From: Hirsutella rhossiliensis
Lineage: Eukaryota; Ascomycota; Sordariomycetes; Hypocreales; Ophiocordycipitaceae
Direction: 5' to 3'
DNA length: 64,000 nucleotides
NCBI RefSeq assembly: GCF_020360975.1
Contig: NW_025408669.1
Coordinates: 5,952,001 to 6,016,000 of the forward strand
Shown here: in pieces, positions 56,959 to 64,000 of the stretch
How the letters are laid out: each line of letters opens with the position of its first letter
Position numbering within the stretch: position 1 is the first letter of the stretch
Notes under the pieces: generated by a model
The model's database searches: none
The model's input: only the letters and a program-made list of their open reading frames with translations
Told to the model about the DNA's origin: nothing
Position numbers and translations under genes: made by a program

Positions 56959-58858
56959 GGTCGGGGACGTGTCCGACAGGCGCGACGGCGGTAGGAAGTG
57001 GATGAAGACTTGCCGTGCCGAGGCAAGGGACCAGGTCTGGTGGGTTCTGAGGTCAAAGCCAGCTCAGGCGAGCCGAGCCGCCATCATCAGCGGCTGTGGG
57101 AGAAAGGTATCTCGCGCTTCACGCATAGTCAAGCGGTGCCGGGAGACGTCGAGACGACCGGCGGCATGCAGGGGAAGCAGAGAGCGGCGTCGACGAAGAC
57201 GGCGGGGAGGCGAGTGGCAGGCGGGGAGGCGAATGGCAGGCAGTAGAGCTGGTGGCGGAGAGGAGCAGATGGCGCGGGTTTTGATGCGCAGATGGTCGAG
57301 CTGGTAGGGAGAGAAGAGTCGCTAAATCGGCGGTGGTGTCGTTTTGCAGTTGAACAGCGGACGACGAATGGATGACGACCAGACCGCGCTCAACTGTCGC
57401 ATGCAAGAAAAGGGGTGGAGAGAGCAAAGAGGGCGCACAGAGCCGAGCGGTGAAAGTGTGGGGATTTGGGGCAAAGAATGGGCCTCGACCGCTTTTGGGG
57501 AGGAGGCGAGAAGCTCGCGTTATGAGACGGCGGCCACGAACGAGGTCGAGAGGAGCGCTGTAGGTGATGAGCTTGCCGTCTGCGTCTCCTGGAGCTGATA
57601 TTGTTGTAGTCGTCGTCGCTATTAATGCTGCTGTTGCTGCTGTTCGCAGGCGGGGAGACCAGAGGGCGGGGAGATGCTGCTTTCCAAACGAGGGGAGGCG
57701 GAACGGGGAGAGAGAGGCGGAACGGAGGAGATGGCGGTGATGAGATGAGACAGATGTGAGTAATAACAGGAGGGGGGGTGCGGCGTTGAGAGTGCGAGAA
57801 TCGAGTGCGAGATGGATGGACCAAGATGGTTGGACCAGCACAAGCGACCGCCTAGGTAACTAGTTACTGTACAGAAGCAGCAGCAGAACCAGAAAGCCGG
57901 GTCAACCAGGCCAGGCCGGTACGTACCCGGCGAATGAACCTGGCCTGGGAAGGTGGGGCCGGCGTCTGTGTGCTGCCCGGAGGACCTCCCAGGCAAGGTA
58001 CCTATTACCTACCTAAGGCCTAAGGTAGATAGATACTCATGTATCAGACACCCTCAGCTTGTACCTGAAGAATGGATAATTATCACGTAGAAACTTGTAT
58101 AGTACAGGCAAGGGCCGTGTTGATGCGCAATGCCGGGCGGCGGCATGCCAATCACACACATACCTACCACGCGTCGATGCGCTGCAGAGACAGATCTCGC
58201 TCTACAAAGGAGGGGGCTGTTGAACGCCCGAACCTCGCGATGCGGGAACATGGCGGCCCCTCCAGGAGACATTAGCGGAGAGTTGTACCGGTACCCGGTA
58301 GAATCAGGTAGAGAATAATAAGGTGGGATTGTTGAATGCGCAGGGTCAGAGGACACCAGCAAAGGCGGTGGTCGATTTATCATAATGATGACCTAAGTTA
58401 CTGGCCCGTTGTGCTACCGGCTGGAGGGCCAGGGTCTCGGGAGCATCATCAGCTCGACCAGGTCCGGAAGAGCACAGCACAGTAATACTGTCACTTACAT
58501 CCTGCCGAGGTTAAGATGCTACAGGTCATCGAGGCACGGACCGTCGGTCCTGATTGCCCGAGGTACTGTGCGGTACATCCGGTCTACCGGAATAAGCAGA
58601 CGAGGGGCGAGCCGGGGAGCCGGGCAACGCCGCCAACCAGCTGCCGCGACGGACATGCGGCTACAAATGACGCCTTCGCAAGTGGCCGTGGCCCGTCCCG
58701 GGATTGTCATCCAGCAGCAAGTGCGCACGAGGCGATTCGACCTGGCTTCATGCCCTACGAGGCTGTTCGACGGCAGTATTCAATGTCTCGTGCTCCGCAT
58801 CCGCACCGTCCAGTACGGTACCTGGGTGAGGGACTCGCTTACACAGGCTTCGTTGCGG

Positions 58859-58886
58859 CCAACCAACCAACCAACCAGCCAACAAA
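58859..58886. repeat. CCAA tetranucleotide repeat
   Basis: Four perfect CCAA units, then CCAG, CCAA and a degenerate end. Confidence 0.8.
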
Positions 58887-59139
58887 CGCAGACGTGGGCG
58901 CATGTGCATCATCAGCTCCCCCTCCGCATCCAAAATGCGGTGAGGGCCCGTCGTGGGAAACCAATGGCAGCACCCGCCTCGCCTTGTCTCGCCTGCCTGC
59001 GCCGACGTCATGTGCGTCCAGTTGCCGTGTCTGTGTAGAAGCGCCGGCTGCAGCCTTGCCTTGTGGGACACCGCTCTGCTTCTGGCGACATTCTTTGGCG
59101 ACTCGCAAGCCAACAAGGCCAGAGCGAGGCGATGGCGAC

Positions 59140-59177
59140 GGGGCTCGGGGCTCGGGGCTCGGGTCGGGTCGGATCGG
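59140..59177. repeat. GGGGCTC/GGGTC short tandem repeat
   Basis: GGGGCTC units pass into GGGTC pentamers. Confidence 0.7.
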
Positions 59178-59609
59178 TCTGGGACCACAGTTGAAGGCCA
59201 AGTTATCAAGGAAGGTCCCTTCCCCGAGGCACTACTGTGCACAGGACCATGAGTTGCTGCCCGGTAATAAGTCGTCGACTTCGAGAGGTACAGTACGTAT
59301 TAGGCATGCACCGAATTGACCGGTGAGCGTCATGTGGGGGGGGGGAGAGGGCCCGGTCAGGGTTTCTACAGGTGCACAGCCCCGCTAAAATCGCTTAGGT
59401 GGACAAGGGTCCCGAATTCCATCCGCCTTCTGCTTCCAGCGTCGCATCCTTCAAACGTCGGACAGTGCACCCCCAAAACCATGTACAGATCATCACCATC
59501 CCAGCATCCTGACCGACAAATCAGTCGCAAGCCAGACGTCACAGGGACAGCCAGCCGAGCGGCGGCCGCACCCGACCATGGGCCTAGGCCCGATGGCAAT
59601 TTTGCATCC

Positions 59610-59672
59610 CCCAGCAAAGACCCAGCAAAGACCCAGCAAAGACCCAGCAAAGACCCAGCAAAGACTCAGCAA
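59610..59672. repeat. 11-bp minisatellite (CCCAGCAAAGA)n
   Basis: Five perfect tandem copies followed by a degenerate sixth (CTCAGCAA). There are no spacers between copies. Confidence 0.9.
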
Positions 59673-62400
59673 CGGCCCAGCCAGCGACGTCGAATCGACG
59701 ACGCCGTGCTCCAACAAGCAAAAGGCGGCCGTTCCTGGCGACGGACGGATAGCCTACATACAGACCTAGCGTCGACGTCGCGGGGAACCCTGCCGACACC
59801 AATAGCCGTCCGTTGCAGAGCATCGTTTCCCGGTCTCCCCCTCGGCGTGTCATGCACGTGCAAACGCCCTCGAGAAGCTGAATGGCTCTTGGGGGACTGA
59901 CAAACGAAGAATGTCATGGTCTCGGGCGAGAGGGTTGAATATGAGGCGGCGACAACAGCCGCTTCGGCACGTGGGCGCACCTGCGTCTCTGCTCGTCTCT
60001 CGGACTGGCCGTGCCGTGTCACGAGGGCCCCTGGCCGCGGATGCCAAGGCAAACCAACGTCGCACAAGAGCTTTCCGATTCCACAGCCAGCTCTCCGGCC
60101 CGTGAGCGTCCTGTCCGGCGTACGGGGAACATGCATATACAGGCATGTCTTCGCACAGCTCGACAGGCATCTCAGCCGACGCAGATCGAACTTCACATCC
60201 CGGCCGTCGCCGCAGCGTGGACTGCAGGCACCTCGGCAGCGATCGTCTCGCCGTCTATAATTAGCTTATTTGTACTGTAATATCTGGCACCGTCTAGGCA
60301 ATGCGACGCAACATCATAAAAACCGCCGCCTGCTCGCGCTCCTCTTACTCGGGGACGCGCAAGCCAATACCCCAACAGGCAACCCACCCAGTGCCACCCT
60401 ACTGCGGCGACTCATCAGCCGTGCGCGGCGTCTTGGCAAATGCCGACGGCATTCAGCCCAGCCTTTCGCTGTGACGTGACGGAGCTTAATAATTCTCTGA
60501 GACTTGTCGCGGCGCCAAGTTCGGGGGCGGGCCGCGGGAGAATTCAACGCCACGCTTCCAGAAGCCCACTCGATTCAAGCATGCCTGCCCGGTCCTCCAC
60601 CCTGGCTGGCCTGGCCCCCCTGCAACTGCCTACATACATACGAGCTGAGCCACCGCCGTCCGGGTCGCAAAAAGGGGGTTCCGCCCGCTGCCGACGAATT
60701 GCGGTTTTGTTGGACTGGTCCGTGTGTGTTCCGTCATCTCGGTACCGGCGGCCAACGCGACTGCCGACATAGATTAGGTATTTGATTGCCATCAAGACGA
60801 GGCGGTCAAGTCATCAACCAACGACGCACGGAAAGAGATGGTTACAGACAGGATATTGGAACTGAGTCCACGCCTATTGAGCACATTCACACCACAGGCT
60901 CTGCGCCTTGAAAGCCACTGTCGTACCCCTGGAACCGTCGAGGGCCAGCCCAGGTAGAAGCAGAGCCTTGGTCTATCATGCCATGCCTTGCTGGCCAACC
61001 TCGCAGTTAAGTCCTTTCATTTGGCCCGCGCCAGTGTGCTCGCCGCACAGCTCTCCACAGACGAGCCGGCAACAAGCCCGTTCCCGTTGACCAAGACGGG
61101 AAAAGGGAGGAGACGAACCCTTTCCCATGTCGTGCCTGATGTCTTCCAGGTCGATTCCCCTCGGGGCTATCTGCAAGAGGAGGCGTCCACGTCTCTTTGT
61201 CATGGGAATCGCCGTCGCGACCATGAGAGCGCTCCAAACGCTGACGGCCGGTTCAATGCAGTATCTCGCTTCATCTTTGATTTCCCATACCACAAGAGCT
61301 GACATTATGACGCCAATGCTGTTCATGGCCACCCGATATGATGGATGAGCACGCCGAGCATCCCCAAGTCTCGGCCAGGGGGTGGAGGACTGATGGTATT
61401 GTACTTGTGCCCATGGTGGCACTAGATGCAGCATGGGAATGGGAATATTGGCAGATGGTCTGGGTAAGGCGCTCCTCTCATTGACTCACTGCTTTGGCGT
61501 GGGACCCGAACTCAGAACCATCGACTAACTCTTCAGAGATATCTTCAGCACGTCACTCAAGAGACGGCAGGCTCGCCGTGTACAAATGTCAGGGCCAAGA
61601 TGCCCAGGCCCAGACCAACACACGCCACAATCAAGACAATCTTTGGATATCCGGCGGCTACAGTGTGGAGTTTTTAGACGGACTAGCCCACGTATCAGGC
61701 ATTCAAGCCCCGACTCTGGCTGGAACTTGGACGAGCTCGCCACCCAAGCGTGGAGAGAACGCGCACCGGCTTCTCCCTTTCTTTGCTACTCTTCGTGTGC
61801 CGCGTCGTGTGACGAAAGAGGCTTAAATCCTGGTTGCGCTAGCCGCCTTCGAAGGCGTTGCAAGTTCAATTATGTCCATATATCAGGCTGTCAGCCCTTG
61901 CCTCTGGGCTATGATCGTCAGCCCAGTGGCGGGGAAGCGTTGCTGGGTAGGCAAAGGCAAGGCGAGAGCTTGCACACACCGAGAACACGTATAGCTTGTC
62001 AGTCAGGTATCGCTTGATGGAGCTAAGTCCTTTTTATCGTGCACGGATAACGTGGTTCGGAGTCTGGGACGAGAAAACTCGAGCGTTTGGCACAATCCAG
62101 CTTTGGGCTCCTGGTATTTGATCAGCCAACCAGATGGGCTTTCGGGAATACCGAAAAATTCCCGGGACCATAATATGTCCAGCAAAGTGAGTCTGAGGTT
62201 AGCAAAGCATCTCCGCACATGCCTCTGCCTTCGCGGCGCAGCACCAAAGGGGCAGGCGGTGGGGCTGAATCTGCCGCGACGTCAACTGACAACCCGCCCT
62301 CCTCGCAGCTTTCAACAACGCGCCCGCAATCACCACCAACCGGAGCCCCAGTCCGCTCTCCACACGGCTCTGTCACTGCCATGAGACACTGCCAGGCCTC

Positions 62401-64000
62401 ATGTCTCGACATGGCGGCGCGACATCATCCGGTCCGCGCAAGGGGCCGCGATGGTCCCATCTCCGTCTGCCGAGCGGCTCCGTCTACGATCGCGCACTAG
62501 CCGCCGAATCTCCAGGCTCCCCGGGGAGCTCCTCGACGCACTCGACGGTCAAGGAGCACAAGCTGCGCCGGCTCGAGCGGTATTGCCATGTCGTCGTCAA
62601 CGAGGGCTATGCAAAAGACGAGGTCCTGCTCAACCTCGACCTCGTCGGCTCCGACATCAAGCCTGGCTCGCTCGTGTCCATTACGCCGCTGCGGGGCGAC
62701 TCTTCGAGGGCCTCCTCGGCGGCGTATGGCAGCTTGAACAAGCAGCCAGTCGCTGACCATGGCGATGGCTCCAAACCGACGCTTGGCGGCCATAGCGAGC
62801 ACGACTGCGCCCACAGCAGGTTCATTTTTATCGCGAAGGACATGCCCAAAGAGCTAAAGGCCCGCCAGCCCGACGTCGAGGTTTACGTCGTCAAGCACAT
62901 CGCCGACGCCTTTGGAATCAAGAAGGGCACCCAAGTGTTGCTAACCCCTGTAAGCGCTTGCCCTGACCCGTCCGCTGCCCCTAGCTAACCATCTCCAAAG
63001 GTAGACAAGGACCGCCCCGCGACAGAGGCGACGCACGTCGAGCTGACATTCAAAGACCAATATATTTCAAGGGCAGACATGTGGAGGCTTACGGCGGGCG
63101 AGCTCACGCAGCGAACCGTCTACAAGGGGCAGTCGATCCTATTCTTAGGCACCATCAAGGCGCAGGTCACCGCAGTCTTCGTTGAGGGCAAAAAAGTTCA
63201 CTCGGCCTTCTTTGTGCGCGATACCCGTCCCATCTTCCGCAGTGAGTCCGCGAGATATGTCTTGTTCATCCAGATGGCAAGGGAAATGTGGGACTTTGAC
63301 TCGGAGAGCTCGGGTGAAATCATGTTCGACAAGGTGGTCAATGGGTTTCTGCCCGCCATGTTCAAGCGATGGGTATTTCTCAAAGTCAAGCACCTCGTCA
63401 GCATCGTCCTCTTTGCCCGCGTCGAGTACGACACAGGCCTCAGCAATGAGCTCGCCAGCAGCGCCTTGCGCTGCGACTATTACACGGGTATCCAACCGTC
63501 GGGCAACCGCCGGCCTTACAAGGACTTTTACCGCGTCGTTGTCAGCCAAATGGCCAGCGGGGAATGGACAAAGATCCTTTACCAGCTGAAGCGCGAGTTC
63601 AACTTTTTCCGGCGCGACATCAGCCTGCACCATCAAATGTCCGGCGTTACCTTTGGCCCATGCTTTGAAGAGAAGGGGGCCAGGGATGGCGCCTTGAACA
63701 GGGTCAAGGCCGAGTCCTCCTTATCCATCCACGGAAATGTGCTCGAGGCGATTAACCTTGCTGCTTCGCAGTTTGCTCATGACTACATCGACAGAGACCT
63801 CAAGCGCACCGGCATCTCAATCGCCGTCATCACCCCGGGACCGGGCGTTTTTGAAGTCGATTACGAGACTTTACGAAGGACGACGGAGGCGCTGGTTGGC
63901 AACGGCATCGGCATCGACCTGATCTGCATGCCCCGGATGCCCCTCCACTCTACGCCCCTTTTCAAGTATCGAAACCCCCAATATTCTGAAGATGGACCCT
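62401..64000 (+). CDS. IML1: Iml1/DEPDC5, SEACIT (GATOR1) subunit, 5' part
   Basis: Exon 1 62401-62949, intron to 63000, exon 2 from 63001 beyond the window edge; the phase-0 junction gives LTP-VDKDRP. The visible 516 residues start with a basic leader, then the conserved [20 protein letters not shown] block, then [20 protein letters not shown] and [20 protein letters not shown]. The N-terminal core has [21 protein letters not shown] von Willebrand-like fold follows ([29 protein letters not shown]). Iml1 is the GTPase-activating subunit of SEACIT that turns off TORC1 on amino-acid loss, at the vacuolar membrane. The DEP domain lies outside the window. Confidence 0.92.

Larger units (their letters stand above)
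56959..62400. promoter_or_regulatory. 5.4-kb divergent region between Lst4-like gene and IML1
   Basis: No intact coding gene. 56960-57850 is a CT-rich (minus-strand) leader in which long open frames arise from composition only. 58,000-62,400 holds short frames without conserved look, several GC-rich simple repeats, and an about 300-base pyrimidine-rich stretch before IML1. Length suggests long 5' leaders or regulatory sequence for two nutrient-signalling genes, or an unrecognised non-coding transcript. Confidence 0.45.

Noticed and set aside
57119..57841. A 240-codon minus-strand open frame upstream of the Lst4-like gene
   Set aside because: It is CT-rich leader sequence; Ser/Pro/Leu bias and several overlapping open frames come from composition, with no conserved motif.
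59610..59672. CRISPR-like array
   Set aside because: The 11-bp units are directly adjacent with no spacers, and this is a eukaryotic genome.

Overview
This window comes from a filamentous ascomycete, most likely a Sordariomycete and possibly Hypocreales. The evidence is short (about 50-80 nt) GT-AG introns with CTGAC/CTGAT-like branch points, CT-rich leaders, a RIP-like block, a HET-domain gene, a NACHT-ankyrin NLR and fungal-specific families (Lst4, Iml1, Mdj1, Dbp10, fungal_trans regulators). The species cannot be named from sequence alone. Exon structures were worked out by hand from splice signals and reading-frame continuity.

Layout. 1-2345 is a RIP-like relic almost devoid of CA/TG dinucleotides. 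3.7-10.2 kb holds a hotdog thioesterase, a six-exon F-box gene and a C2H2/fungal_trans transcription factor. 10.2-14.7 kb has no intact gene but shows two or three decayed coding remnants. 14.7-23.0 kb is core genome: dihydroorotase, a DNAJC8/Spf31-type J protein, mitochondrial Mdj1, an SDR, a small unknown gene and a Sap30-like Sin3-binding protein.

24-50 kb is an accessory, gene-poor region: an intact HET-domain gene, a GPI-anchored GH17 glucanase, a badly broken secreted-protein gene, a small membrane protein, and the most interesting locus. Two SesA-like effector genes (35.2-35.9 kb and 42.7-43.3 kb) lie head to head and each ends in a sigma-type amyloid motif. A NACHT-ankyrin NLR (43.6-47.0 kb) begins with a matching sigma motif. 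Together they read as a fungal amyloid-signalling (NLR-to-effector) cell-death module. A 5,778-bp Ty1/copia element with a perfect TACTC target duplication sits between the two effector genes, 154 bp before the start codon of the second. The NLR carries an in-frame TAG that removes its last ankyrin repeats.

50-64 kb returns to core genome: the DEAD-box helicase Dbp10, an Lst4/FNIP-like protein and the start of Iml1/DEPDC5. The last two both belong to nutrient-TORC1 signalling and are divergent across a 5.4-kb gene-free stretch. No rRNA, tRNA or CRISPR feature could be supported.
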